A DNA stretch of 64,000 bases, taken from a bacterium D16-36 (GTDB taxonomy: Bacteria; Bacillota; Clostridia; Lachnospirales; Lachnospiraceae). Every line of letters begins with the position of its first letter. Position 1 is the first letter of the stretch. A program made the position numbers and the translations under genes. The stretch lies in the NCBI GenBank assembly GCA_003611745.1, contig RAYF01000007.1, positions 1-64,000 on the forward strand. Direction: 5' to 3'. The notes beneath the pieces are model-generated. The model ran no database searches and was not told the origin of the DNA. It saw only the letters and a program-made list of their open reading frames with translations. Positions 32,942-41,283 of the stretch are shown here, one piece after another.

Positions 32942-35077
32942 CTAAATCCGCTGCAGGCACCTGTGGACAAACCCGGACTTTATAAACCTATCTGCCTCTT
33001 CAATACACAGTTTATTATCTAAAATCCATGAATTCATAAAATTTATATCTTTATTTTCTGTCCTCTTCATCTTAGCTACCCCTTCAGTCACCTCTGACCG
33101 AAGCATCCAATAAACCTCATGAACAATAATTTTTTGTCCCAGTTCCATTATCTGGGCATACAATCTATCTTTCGTCTGCTCATCCCACTGCCCTTTTTCA
33201 ATGAATTCAATTGCCTGTTCACAAATTGGAATCTGTTCCTGCAGATGCTTCTTAACTATATTTACTGACTCCTTTAATTGCTCACCACTTAAATCCTTCA
33301 CTGCCTGAATCATGGAATCATACAGCGCTTTTGCACTAGTATACGCATCCAGCGTATCCTGCTCCTTGCTTCCAGTCACCTTATTGATATCCTTCATATC
33401 CTCCACTGCAGTATCCGTGACATAATAATCTAAGAATCCATATACCGGCTGGGAAATCATCTGGTGATTTAAAGCATCCAGACGCTTCACCTGTTTATTT
33501 AAAGATACATCCTGACCGCATTGTTTCACTAGATTTATGGCTTGGCTGCAAATCATTGCAGCCTCCTCGGAATTTCTCTTAATACTTTTCATTTCCTTTT
33601 CCATATGCTGCAATTTTTCCCGTATACTCTGAAATTCTTCTTCCTGAAAGGTCGGCGGTGCCTGAATCAAAAGCTCCTTCATGGAAAATGCCTGGGTACA
33701 GTATGCATCAATCACTTCCGATAATGCCATCACCTCGGAACCATGGATTAACGCCCCCCCTTCCGTTGCATCAATTACCTGTATACCGGAAAGCTGCTGA
33801 ATCGCACTCTCAAACCAATTTCTATAAAAAATCCAGTCATATCGGCTTTTCACTTTATCGCCATGCCAGCCATCAATCTCCTCCTGCCCCACATCTTCAT
33901 TGACAATTTTCTTAATCTTTCCACCTGCATGTGTCACCTCGCCGCTGTATGCCAAATCCTGCCCAATCAGGACAATCTTCTGGAACCCTAATTTTACACA
34001 GACGGCAAAAGCCGCTGTCGCGACACTCCCCCCCAATTCAATTGGAAGGAATGGATGGCCTGCCTCCTGATAGTAATCATCAATGCAAAATCCCCCCATA
34101 ACAAAAATTTTCTTTCCCCTATGGTTTAAAAGAATATGCGTTCTGGACAACAGCATGCAGAATAAAGGGATGTCCCTGCACTCCTCCCGGCTCAAATAGG
34201 CGGGGTTTTTCCTCGCATCCACGCTGATCATTGCATCAAAAGGAATCCCCCTGTCCAATAATATATTTACCGCAGAATCCACCGCCAGAATAAAAGCCTT
34301 TCCCTGTGCGCGCTTCAATTCTTCTATATTTTTATCAAGGGAAGGTCCCGCCGCAACAATAATAGCCGGCAGCCCCTCTGGAATCTTCCCGGTGAAATCA
34401 CCTAATATATTTGCCTTTGACAAATACTGCATATTAAAAAACATATTAAAAATACTTTCATGGGCGAAATGCGCCATAGTATGCTTCTGTGCATGGACTA
34501 AATCAACATTATCGGCAATCTGCTTTACAAATCTTCTAAAGGAATCTATAAAAAGCTCCTTATAGCCCGGATGTTCACAGACACATAATGCATTGACATT
34601 ACGCCACTCCAAGCATCCCTCTAATATAAAATAAAAATCCTGCTCATTAATCCCTTCTGTTAAAATACAGATATGCGGATTCGATAAAAGGTCGCTGATG
34701 TCCTCCTGCTCTAAGATCATACGGAAAATCCGGCTGGAAGGTTCATATACGATTAAACTGTCCCTCTCTCCCATCCTTTTCATCAGGCTTCTTGCAAAAA
34801 TTCCATTTCCCAGTCCAAACAGCAGTATAATATTCTCCATATAGTCTAATTTATACTGGGCAGCCCACCTCTCTGCCTCCTGCAGCGGACGGAATGCACT
34901 ATTGAAACGATATCTCTGCCCATCCCGCTCTAAAAGCAGGACAGAACTTCCATCCCTCGCCTTATCAAACTCTATTCTATCACTATTATTCTCGGTTTCC
35001 GCTCCCTGCGTATTCCGAATCTTTTCCAAAAAGTCTGCCCGATATTCTGTAAGTACCTTTTCATTTATCTGTAACAT
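32942..35077 (-). CDS. Maf-family flagellin glycosyltransferase (DUF115), copy 2
   Basis: A 711-aa Maf-type protein. Motifs of the DUF115 core are MENIILLFGLGNGIFARSLM, ESIFNMFFNMQYLSKAN, AIIVAAGPSLDKNIEELKRA, AVDSAVNILLDRGIPFDAMI, ELGGSVATAAFAV and VLIGQDLAYSGEVTHAGGK. The C-terminal 240 residues are mostly helical, with no recognised domain. It diverges strongly from copy 1, so the two may glycosylate different sites or flagellins, or use different sugars. The pair lies directly after the main flagellin gene and a small helical protein, a typical place for Maf genes. Transfer of the NeuA/NeuB product to Hag is the natural inference. Confidence 0.88.
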   Translation of the reverse strand: MLQINEKVLTEYRADFLEKIRNTQGAETENNSDRIEFDKARDGSSVLLLERDGQRYRFNSAFRPLQEAERWAAQYKLDYMENIILLFGLGNGIFARSLMKRMGERDSLIVYEPSSRIFRMILEQEDISDLLSNPHICILTEGINEQDFYFILEGCLEWRNVNALCVCEHPGYKELFIDSFRRFVKQIADNVDLVHAQKHTMAHFAHESIFNMFFNMQYLSKANILGDFTGKIPEGLPAIIVAAGPSLDKNIEELKRAQGKAFILAVDSAVNILLDRGIPFDAMISVDARKNPAYLSREECRDIPLFCMLLSRTHILLNHRGKKIFVMGGFCIDDYYQEAGHPFLPIELGGSVATAAFAVCVKLGFQKIVLIGQDLAYSGEVTHAGGKIKKIVNEDVGQEEIDGWHGDKVKSRYDWIFYRNWFESAIQQLSGIQVIDATEGGALIHGSEVMALSEVIDAYCTQAFSMKELLIQAPPTFQEEEFQSIREKLQHMEKEMKSIKRNSEEAAMICSQAINLVKQCGQDVSLNKQVKRLDALNHQMISQPVYGFLDYYVTDTAVEDMKDINKVTGSKEQDTLDAYTSAKALYDSMIQAVKDLSGEQLKESVNIVKKHLQEQIPICEQAIEFIEKGQWDEQTKDRLYAQIMELGQKIIVHEVYWMLRSEVTEGVAKMKRTENKDINFMNSWILDNKLCIEEADRFIKSGFVHRCLQRI

Positions 35078-35093
35078 CCTGACCTCCCATCAA

Positions 35094-35408
35094 TCAATCC
35101 AGTTTCGAAGATAATTCCTGTAAATACTCTATAAAGTCATATTCCAGAATATCCGCTAAAAGTACGGTATCCCCCGCCTCCATTGCATTCACCGCATCTG
35201 TCAAAGAGCCTGCTATCCTTGCCTCCTCCAGCGGAAACTCCTCGTGGGCGCATTTATATTCATGCAAGGCATCTGCCACCTGCATAATGCCTGCAATTGT
35301 CTCCTGCATCTTTGCATAACCCTCTGCCGCTTTCTGCTGATAAAATAATTCTGTTGTCTCCCGAACCATTTGAACCGTATTCGCTATTATTTTCTTTTCC
35401 TCACACAT
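35094..35408 (-). CDS. Small helical protein related to a Maf N-terminal domain
   Basis: A 104-aa, all-helical, cytoplasmic protein. Segments such as ETTELFYQQKAAEGYAKMQE and SLTDAVNAMEAGDTVLLADI line up with the N-terminal domain of Maf copy 1 in spacing and in the ALDAME/ALDAMEEQD-D-LAD pattern. It may be a separate form of that domain, acting as a chaperone or adaptor between flagellin and the glycosyltransferase. GAGGG just before the ATG at 35408 sets the start. It lies 17 nt before Maf copy 2 and 170 nt after the hag terminator. Function is inference only. Confidence 0.65.
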   Translation of the reverse strand: MCEEKKIIANTVQMVRETTELFYQQKAAEGYAKMQETIAGIMQVADALHEYKCAHEEFPLEEARIAGSLTDAVNAMEAGDTVLLADILEYDFIEYLQELSSKLD

Positions 35409-35572
35409 ATTTCCCTCTTTCCGCAAACTCTAACCTTGCCTCTAACTATTTTAACCAATTCCGCCATCCAAATACAATACCTGCCGTAATAATCCCCCAC
35501 GCCGCCTTTGGCGGCCCAAATAGTGATGCACCAACCATTCTGTACAGCGAAAACTTTACTATAAGTTGAAAA

Positions 35573-35601
35573 AAGGAGTTGGCCGAAGCCAACCCCTCCT
35601 T
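35573..35601 (-). terminator. Terminator of the main flagellin gene
   Basis: AAGGAG-TTGGC, loop CGAA, GCCAA-CCCTCCTT forms a strong GC-rich stem with one mismatch. On the minus strand it is followed by a run of six T, about 33 nt after the hag stop. Confidence 0.8.
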
Positions 35602-35633
35602 CATAGTAATGTACCAATCCGTTAAATTTGAAA

Positions 35634-36458
35634 TTAACGAAGTAATGACAATACGCCCTGTGTAGCCTGATTTGCCTGTGCCAACATAGACTGGCCTGCC
35701 TGCTGGATGATAGACTTAGCTGAGTAAGTTACCATCTCATCAGCCATGTTTACATCACGGATAAGGCTCTCTGCTGACTGTAAGTTCTCAGCCATGTTAT
35801 CAGCATTGTCAATTGTGTGATCCAGTCTGTTCTGGACAGCACCAAGTTTAGCTCTTGCCTCAGATACCTTTGTGATAGCTGCACTTACTGTAGAAATCAA
35901 TGGTGAAATTGTCTCTGATGTAAACTTACCTTTAATCTCCGCAGAAAGACTATCAACACCTAAAGTCTTTGTAGACATACCATCAATCTTAAGAGTGATG
36001 AACTGTGCTTTATTAGCACCAACCTGAAGGTTACCATCAAAGCTGCCTGTCAGAAGCTTCATTGTATTGAACTCTGTCTGGCTTGCAATACGGTCGATTT
36101 CCTTTGTTAATGCCTCTACCTCTAACTTGATGGAAGCACGGTCAGCTGATACGTTAGTATCATTAGAAGCCTGAACTACTAACTCACGCATTCTCTGAAG
36201 AACTGAGTGAATCTCACCCATAGCACCTTCAGCAGTCTGAATCAGAGACTGACCATTCTGTGCATTGTCAGATGCCTGATTTAAACCACGAATCTGAGAA
36301 CGCATCTTCTCGCTGATAGAGAGACCTGCTGCATCATCTGCTGCACGGTTTACTCTGTAACCAGAAGATAATTTCTCTGTGCTCTTTGAAAGCGCCTTGT
36401 TTGTGATGCCTAACTGCCTGTTTGTGTTAAGCGATGACATATTGTGCTGTACTACCAT
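35634..36458 (-). CDS. hag: Main flagellin
   Basis: A 274-aa flagellin, the main filament subunit. D0/D1 motifs are canonical: VVQHNMSSLNTNRQLGI, EKLSSGYRINRAADDAAGLS, NAQNGQSLIQTAEGAMGEIH and, at the C-terminus, ARAKLGAVQNRLDHTIDN, AESLIRDVNMADEMVTYSA and TQGVLSLLR. The variable middle is short, as in B. subtilis Hag. AAGGAGG before the ATG at 36458 sets the start; the upstream extension runs through the leader hairpin and is not coding. Expression is predicted to use a sigma-28 promoter 195 nt upstream and CsrA/FliW control through a GGA-loop hairpin. Maf genes downstream suggest it is glycosylated. Confidence 0.96.
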   Translation of the reverse strand: MVVQHNMSSLNTNRQLGITNKALSKSTEKLSSGYRVNRAADDAAGLSISEKMRSQIRGLNQASDNAQNGQSLIQTAEGAMGEIHSVLQRMRELVVQASNDTNVSADRASIKLEVEALTKEIDRIASQTEFNTMKLLTGSFDGNLQVGANKAQFITLKIDGMSTKTLGVDSLSAEIKGKFTSETISPLISTVSAAITKVSEARAKLGAVQNRLDHTIDNADNMAENLQSAESLIRDVNMADEMVTYSAKSIIQQAGQSMLAQANQATQGVLSLLR

Positions 36459-36479
36459 AATGACTCCTCCTTGAAATTT

Positions 36480-36499
36480 CAGTGGCATCCATGCCACTG
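36480..36499 (-). promoter_or_regulatory. CsrA-type GGA-loop hairpin in the hag leader
   Basis: On the minus strand CAGTGGCA, TGGA, TGCCACTG is a perfect 8-bp stem with GGA in the loop, about 20 nt before the AAGGAGG Shine-Dalgarno. In B. subtilis, CsrA binds such a hairpin and the Shine-Dalgarno of hag together to block translation. csrA and fliW lie 4 kb upstream. Confidence 0.75.
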
Positions 36500-36652
36500 G
36501 TGATATAATTTTTGTTTCCTTGAACCACCCACGCCCGTACACGATCATGATCCAAAATTTATCGTTACTCTTATATATAATATATAGGAGAATGATAACA
36601 CTTACTTTTAAATTTCTACCTTATGTAGTGGTTTTTCTTTGTTACACTCTAT

Positions 36653-36679
36653 ATATCGGAACTGTTTTTCGATTCCTTA
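36653..36679 (-). promoter_or_regulatory. Sigma-28 promoter of hag
   Basis: On the minus strand TAAG, a 16-nt spacer, then CCGATAT. The expected start site is near 36646, giving a leader of about 190 nt that carries the CsrA-type hairpin. Confidence 0.8.
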
Positions 36680-36697
36680 ACCCTTTTTTTAATTTTT

Positions 36698-37198
36698 TTA
36701 TTCTTTCTTATCCATAAAATAAGACTGCCATGCCTGATGCTGGTTTGCCATATTTTTCGAATAGGATACCGCAGTTTTATTACTCTTATTGAAATTATGG
36801 ATTTCCCTGCGCTTCTTTGCCAGAGCAGCGGCAAACTTTTCTTTGTTGCTGTGCTCCAACGCCTGAATTTTCACGCCGCAGTCTGTAGCCTTGCGGATAT
36901 ACGCCTGCATTTCCACAATCTGCCCCTTAAACTGCTCCGCATGTTCCTTTAAGGAACTTCCTATCTTGTCATAGACATTCTGAAACCCCTGATCCAGTTC
37001 CTGAATTTTTTGGATTAGGCTGTCCTTATCTTTCATCATCTCGTCAAATTCATCAAAATCCATTTCTTCTTCAGACAAAACCTGCTCCTGTTCTTTCGTG
37101 ATATCTAAAAGCTCCTGCAAAACATCACACTTATTGCGCAAAGAATCGTGTAAAACAGACACATAAACTGCTATATCTTTCTCCATTCTATCCTCCAT
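36698..37198 (-). CDS. FlgN/FliT-like flagellar chaperone
   Basis: A 166-aa, highly charged helical protein with long coiled-coil stretches (SVLHDSLRNKCDVLQELLDI, EQEQVLSEEEMDFDEFDEMM, KIGSSLKEHAEQFKGQIVEM). The LL.IT..Q...L pattern at the N-terminus fits FlgN/FliT export chaperones, which hold hook-associated proteins before secretion. Next to fliS and fliD, FliT for FliD would be the expected partner. Two starts are plausible: 37198 with AAGGAG eight bases upstream, or 37186 with GGAGG; the longer is given. A stem-loop separates it from fliS. The call rests on context and general helical character. Confidence 0.6.
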   Translation of the reverse strand: MEDRMEKDIAVYVSVLHDSLRNKCDVLQELLDITKEQEQVLSEEEMDFDEFDEMMKDKDSLIQKIQELDQGFQNVYDKIGSSLKEHAEQFKGQIVEMQAYIRKATDCGVKIQALEHSNKEKFAAALAKKRREIHNFNKSNKTAVSYSKNMANQHQAWQSYFMDKKE

Positions 37199-37218
37199 GC
37201 CACCGTCTCCTTGGAATG

Positions 37219-37250
37219 AAGCTGCCCTGCCATTTATGACAGGGCAGCTT
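37219..37250. repeat. 11-bp stem-loop between fliS and the chaperone gene
   Basis: AAGCTGCCCTG (37219-37229) and CAGGGCAGCTT (37240-37250) form a perfect 11-bp stem with a 10-nt loop. On the minus strand no T-run follows, and the next gene's ribosome binding site begins about 10 nt later. It may stabilise the upstream transcript or reduce readthrough. Confidence 0.6.
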
Positions 37251-37267
37251 TCCTTATCGTGATATCA

Positions 37268-37648
37268 TTATACCGCATTATTCAGGCGCATTACCTCTTT
37301 CCATGTATCGCACATGGTCCTGATATGCTTTAGGGCATCTTCCAGCACAGTTTGATCTTTCTTCATATTCGCCTCAACCAGCCTGCGGTAAATATAATCA
37401 TAGACTGTATCAAACTCCTTTGCCACCGGATATCTCATATCCAGAGTAACGCGAAGCTCCACAATGATTTTTTCCGCTTTCATAATATTGATATTGGCTT
37501 TCTCAAATTCCTCTGCCTCAATCGCCTCTTTGGCAATATTGCAGAATCTTATCGCTCCTTCATAAAGCATCAATGTCAGCTTGGCAGGGGAAGCTGTCTT
37601 AACAGATCCCTGCTGATACATCTGCGCAGCGTTACGTAACTGTGCCAT
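37268..37648 (-). CDS. fliS: Flagellin export chaperone
   Basis: A 126-aa FliS, which binds the flagellin C-terminus in the cytoplasm and delivers it for export. Characteristic residues: NAAQMYQQGSVKTASPAKLT, LMLYEGAIRFCNIA, FEKANINIMKAEKIIVELRV, TLDMRYPVAKEF and YDYIYRRLVEAN. It also takes part in the FliW-CsrA partner switch in Bacillus, where flagellin release from FliS frees FliW. Lies directly after fliD, with the chaperone gene after it. Start and length are normal. Confidence 0.95.
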   Translation of the reverse strand: MAQLRNAAQMYQQGSVKTASPAKLTLMLYEGAIRFCNIAKEAIEAEEFEKANINIMKAEKIIVELRVTLDMRYPVAKEFDTVYDYIYRRLVEANMKKDQTVLEDALKHIRTMCDTWKEVMRLNNAV

Positions 37649-37681
37649 CTCATATACCTCCTTGTATTATGCATGTATCTT

Positions 37682-39796
37682 TTAACCAAACATATTAGAA
37701 AAATAGTTCTGCTGTGAATTAAGGGAAGCCATCGCTTTCTCCATCGCAGTAAACTGGGCATAATATCTGTTTTCCATCTCTAATAACTTCTTCTCCCACG
37801 TAGTTACCTGTTTCTTATAAGCAGATATCTGGGAGTTCATCTCTTTATCATTGTAGAATGTCAAGGCACTGCTCATTGTCGTACCTGCCATTTTCTTCTG
37901 CAAGTCACTGTAGAGATTACTTGTCAGGCCGTTAATAATCTCCATTACCAGATCCGGATCGTCATTTAACATCTTCTGCAGTTTATTGTCTTCATCCATG
38001 TACACAGCGTCATCTTCATCACCCTTGATGTGAAGAAGCCCACCCTCTTTATAATCTGTAGAGGTGCTGATTCCGAGGGAAGCAAGTGAGTACCTCTTTC
38101 CATCTGATGCAGTGTAAACGCCTGCCATATTTGTCCTAAAGCATGAAATCAGCGAATTCAACGTGTCATCGCGGCGAAGCAGCGAATCTTTAATCTTCTT
38201 CTCCCACTGCTCCACTTCTTTGTCAGTCATTGCCTGTTTCTGGTCATCTGTCAGAACGTCATACCCTCTTGCAGAAGAAGCATCATAATACGTATTCATC
38301 TGCTTCAGAATAGAATTATACTCTGACAGGAAATCCTTGATTGTATCATAAATTGCAGAATTATCCTTTGTAACAGAAATCGTCACTTCATCCCCCGCTG
38401 TTTTTCCCAGTATATCCAATGTCAGGCCATTTACTGACAAACTGGAGGTTGAACTTGTCAAAGTCGCACCATTAAAGGTAATAGAAGCATCACTTGCCGC
38501 CACAACTACCATACCTTTGCCATTCGCTGCTTCCGCCTGTGCTGCCCCGGTAACCTCATCCATTCCCAGGCCTGCCAACTGGTTATTTGCAGCGGTGATA
38601 CCATTAGACATCTGTCCCTTGAAGTTTGTCACGCTTGTGTTCAATCTGGCAGAGCGGGTAGCCGCATCACGCTGCACGAAAGCATCAGCCGCCGGATCAT
38701 TCACACCATTCGTAATCCCATCCAATACATCAGCCTTCATGGTACTTGTCTTCATGTCGGCATCCACTTTATCCTCAACCAGTTTGGTCATCTCTTTTAT
38801 CTTTTCGTCTGCAAGCATGGTATCCCAGTCTGACTGCTTTCTTCCTGACTTAGCAGCAATCCAGTCCTGTGCAGCTGCAGCATCATTCACCAGACCTGTC
38901 TTTTTACCATTTGCATCCATGGTGAAATACTGATTATTGTACATGTCTGTCTGCTTTTTCTCATAGTAAGCTTCTACAGCATTCTTCTGGCTCTTTTCCA
39001 GATACGGTTTCAGAGAATCCTCTGCTTTGGTTGTATCAATCTTACCTTCCTGCAGCTGATCAAATATCTTAGACACTGCCGCCTTGTCTGTGCTGGAAAG
39101 ATAACCATAACCTACTGCCTCTTTCAATGCATTCACGGCATTTAACTGGTTTGCATCTAAAGTACCTGCCGTAATCGTGAAGCCCTGATCCGCACCACTT
39201 GTTGCTGAATTAATAAAGAACCTCTGCTGCTTTTCATCGAAAGATGCGGTAAGGCCGGCGTTAGAAGCCGCTTTGACAAAATCATTTACCGTTGTCTCAC
39301 TGTCAACAAGAAGGGTAGACAGGCCATCCTTGCCTTTGATGGAAAGCTGTGTACCGGCTGTAAATGTTGTATTTCCACTGTCATCCAGCAAATCGACTAA
39401 TTTTGTCTTAGAAGTGACAGCAACTGTATTTCCATTCGTATCCTTTGCCCCACTCAGTTTGCTGCTGGTAACATACTGTGCTGAAGCCAGTGAATTTACT
39501 TTTATCCTGTATGTTCCCTCTGCTGCTGCTGAAGTTGCGGTAGCTGTCACCTTGCTTGAATCAGAGCTGTTTGCAGCTTTTGTCTTAAAAGAACCCTTAG
39601 ACTTGATTTTCCCAAGTGAACTTGTATAAAAATTATAAAGCTTGGTATTTAGCCCTGCCCAAATCTCCTTTTTCCACTCTAATTTTGTCTGCTTTGACTT
39701 AATCTTGGTCTGTTTTGTCCTCTTGGCAGACATCAGAGCCTGCACAATAGCATCTGTATCCAGACCGGAATTTAAACCTGTCATTCGAATTGCCAT
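37682..39796 (-). CDS. fliD: Flagellar filament cap protein
   Basis: A 704-aa FliD, longer than the usual 450-550 aa. The N-terminus MAIRMTGLNSGLDTDAIVQA and C-terminal coiled coil (MENRYYAQFTAMEKAMASLN then NYFSNMFG) match FliD, and the hook-IN-like middle is present. An insertion of about 150 residues (NAVEAYYEKKQTDMYNNQ to about FVQRDAATRSARL) lengthens the outer domain. The protein caps the filament and helps flagellin assemble. Predicted coils in the C-terminus fit export by FliT-like chaperones. It lies 12 nt after flaG and 33 nt before fliS. Confidence 0.93.
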   Translation of the reverse strand: MAIRMTGLNSGLDTDAIVQALMSAKRTKQTKIKSKQTKLEWKKEIWAGLNTKLYNFYTSSLGKIKSKGSFKTKAANSSDSSKVTATATSAAAEGTYRIKVNSLASAQYVTSSKLSGAKDTNGNTVAVTSKTKLVDLLDDSGNTTFTAGTQLSIKGKDGLSTLLVDSETTVNDFVKAASNAGLTASFDEKQQRFFINSATSGADQGFTITAGTLDANQLNAVNALKEAVGYGYLSSTDKAAVSKIFDQLQEGKIDTTKAEDSLKPYLEKSQKNAVEAYYEKKQTDMYNNQYFTMDANGKKTGLVNDAAAAQDWIAAKSGRKQSDWDTMLADEKIKEMTKLVEDKVDADMKTSTMKADVLDGITNGVNDPAADAFVQRDAATRSARLNTSVTNFKGQMSNGITAANNQLAGLGMDEVTGAAQAEAANGKGMVVVAASDASITFNGATLTSSTSSLSVNGLTLDILGKTAGDEVTISVTKDNSAIYDTIKDFLSEYNSILKQMNTYYDASSARGYDVLTDDQKQAMTDKEVEQWEKKIKDSLLRRDDTLNSLISCFRTNMAGVYTASDGKRYSLASLGISTSTDYKEGGLLHIKGDEDDAVYMDEDNKLQKMLNDDPDLVMEIINGLTSNLYSDLQKKMAGTTMSSALTFYNDKEMNSQISAYKKQVTTWEKKLLEMENRYYAQFTAMEKAMASLNSQQNYFSNMFG

Positions 39797-39808
39797 AATG
39801 ATTCCTCC

Positions 39809-40195
39809 TTATCCCTTTTCATCTATGATGATACCTGCAATCTCCCAAACCTTTTTTAAAACTTCCAAAGATTTCTCCGGCGGTACTTCACGGATTAATT
39901 CTTCTGTCTCATCATCAAAAACCTTGATGGTAATCCGCTTGGTATCTTCGTCATATGCATAAGCACAATGGGTCTTTGGTAAACGCGCATTCATACCTGA
40001 TATCGCTGAATCTATCGTGCTTTTTGCCGGTTCCTTGTCTTTTCCTATTTTAAAAAGATCCTTCTCGCCCTCTTTCTCAGAGCTATTTTCTGACTTAACT
40101 ACATCCTTCGGAGCAGAAACTTTTACCCCTTCCGAAGATACTGGTGTTATGTCAAAGTCATTTGTAACTCCATTTACATATGAATCCATTGCCAT
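39809..40195 (-). CDS. flaG: FlaG family protein
   Basis: A 128-aa FlaG-type protein. The C-terminal half has the conserved FlaG core (HCAYAYDEDTKRITIKVFDD, ETEELIREVPPEKSLEVLKK). The N-terminal half (MAMDSYVNGVTNDFDI ... KSENSSEKEGEKD) is low-complexity and charged. GGAGG seven bases before the ATG at 40195 sets the start, and the upstream open frame overlaps the promoter. It is first in the flaG-fliD-fliS set, behind a sigma-28-like promoter. FlaG affects filament length in some bacteria; the mechanism is not settled. Confidence 0.85.
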   Translation of the reverse strand: MAMDSYVNGVTNDFDITPVSSEGVKVSAPKDVVKSENSSEKEGEKDLFKIGKDKEPAKSTIDSAISGMNARLPKTHCAYAYDEDTKRITIKVFDDETEELIREVPPEKSLEVLKKVWEIAGIIIDEKG

Positions 40196-40312
40196 ATCTT
40201 CACCTCCATGTGCCATGATTCCGGATATTCCTCCAGATGTTGCGTCCTTATGCATCAATACTTTAAATCTGCCATCAGGTCTTGATGCGTAATACCGTAT
40301 ATTATATAATTT

Positions 40313-40339
40313 ATATCGACAAATCAAAAAAATACTTTA
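40313..40339 (-). promoter_or_regulatory. Sigma-28 promoter of the flaG-fliD-fliS operon
   Basis: On the minus strand TAAA, a 16-nt spacer, then TCGATAT (one mismatch to CCGATAT). The start site would be near 40306, about 110 nt before the flaG ATG, in the gap behind csrA. Confidence 0.72.
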
Positions 40340-40383
40340 GAAACTGTAAATAATTTATTCCCTTGTACGCCCTTAACGGGCCC

Positions 40384-40611
40384 CTACTCTTTCTGCTGGA
40401 ATAACTGCCTAACTTTTGATACATCGACTTCCTGCATTGCACTCTTATTTTCCTCCTGAATCTGTGCAAAGATTTCCTTACGGTAAATAGGCACAGATTT
40501 TGGCGCATTGATGCCTATTTTTATCTGGTCGCCCTTTATTTCCAGTAATGTTACCTCAATGTCATTGCCAATCACAATGGACTGGTTAACTTTCCTGGCT
40601 AATGCTAACAT
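40384..40611 (-). CDS. csrA: Carbon storage regulator / translational repressor
   Basis: A 75-aa RNA-binding protein. The start [20 protein letters not shown] and the [18 protein letters not shown] core are characteristic, including the RNA-contacting residues at L4 and R44-type positions. In firmicutes CsrA blocks hag translation and is held off by FliW. It is translated 20 nt after fliW, and the GGA hairpin in the hag leader is the likely target. Length normal. Confidence 0.95.
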   Translation of the reverse strand: MLALARKVNQSIVIGNDIEVTLLEIKGDQIKIGINAPKSVPIYRKEIFAQIQEENKSAMQEVDVSKVRQLFQQKE

Positions 40612-40630
40612 ACTCTACCTCCAATCCCTT

Positions 40631-41071
40631 TTAATCTTTTTCCTTTATAATCATATGACGAATTTCATAATCCTCATTCTCTACAATCAACTGCATCCCC
40701 CTGCGGTTCACTGTATTGATAACTAAAGGCGCTTTCATATTCACCGACGCCTTTTTGGGATCAGACGGAACGGTTGCCAGCAAAAATACCAGCAGTTCAT
40801 CCGGTTTACAATCCCCGATTGGCTCCAAAAGGGCATCCTCTACAATCGGATCATAATCCTCCCTAATCTTAAACGGATTTACGATAGGAAAAGCAAGGCT
40901 TTTCTCTGTCACACACTGCAGCCATGAGAAAAACGGTTCCCCCTCCTCCTCATTATCATACAATATCGTAAAATCCTTATATTCATCAAAACCAAATAGG
41001 CCCTGCGGAAAATGGAGAATCTTCTCTTCCCCAATTTCAATTTCCCCAAAATATTTTGTATCTACTTTCAT
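40631..41071 (-). CDS. fliW: Flagellar assembly factor FliW
   Basis: A 146-aa FliW: MKVDTKYFGEIEIGEEKILH, FPQGLFGFDEYKDF, FSWLQCVTEKSLAFPIVNPF and LLATVPSDPKKASVNMKAPL are signature stretches. FliW binds CsrA to relieve hag repression, and is sequestered by free flagellin. It lies after flgL and 20 nt before csrA, the classic pairing. Start is ATG at 41071; the 210-base gap to flgL has no convincing gene. Confidence 0.95.
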   Translation of the reverse strand: MKVDTKYFGEIEIGEEKILHFPQGLFGFDEYKDFTILYDNEEEGEPFFSWLQCVTEKSLAFPIVNPFKIREDYDPIVEDALLEPIGDCKPDELLVFLLATVPSDPKKASVNMKAPLVINTVNRRGMQLIVENEDYEIRHMIIKEKD

Positions 41072-41283
41072 TCCTTACCCTCCATCCATACTGCTGCCAG
41101 CATTTATTGTTGGTGCACCACCACACAACAAGAACTTCCCTACTATAAAATTGATGCATGCATCCTGCAAAAAGCAATATTTTGGGGAACTGCCAACAAC
41201 TCCCCCACATGCTCCGGGTTACATGCATCAATATATAAATCTGATACCTTTTTATCCAGCCGCCAATATAGTCGGCGGATATA

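Noticed and set aside
35387-35617. 76-aa frame between hag and the small helical protein
   Set aside because: It contains the hag terminator and has an implausible composition.
38517-39962. Long open frames on the plus strand opposite fliD and flaG
   Set aside because: They mirror the Ala/Ser/Thr-rich codon use of fliD, and have no start signals or recognisable motifs. Shadows of the real genes.
41037-41231. 64-aa frame between fliW and flgL
   Set aside because: Overlaps the start of fliW, has an odd Trp/Cys-rich composition and no ribosome binding site. Probably chance.
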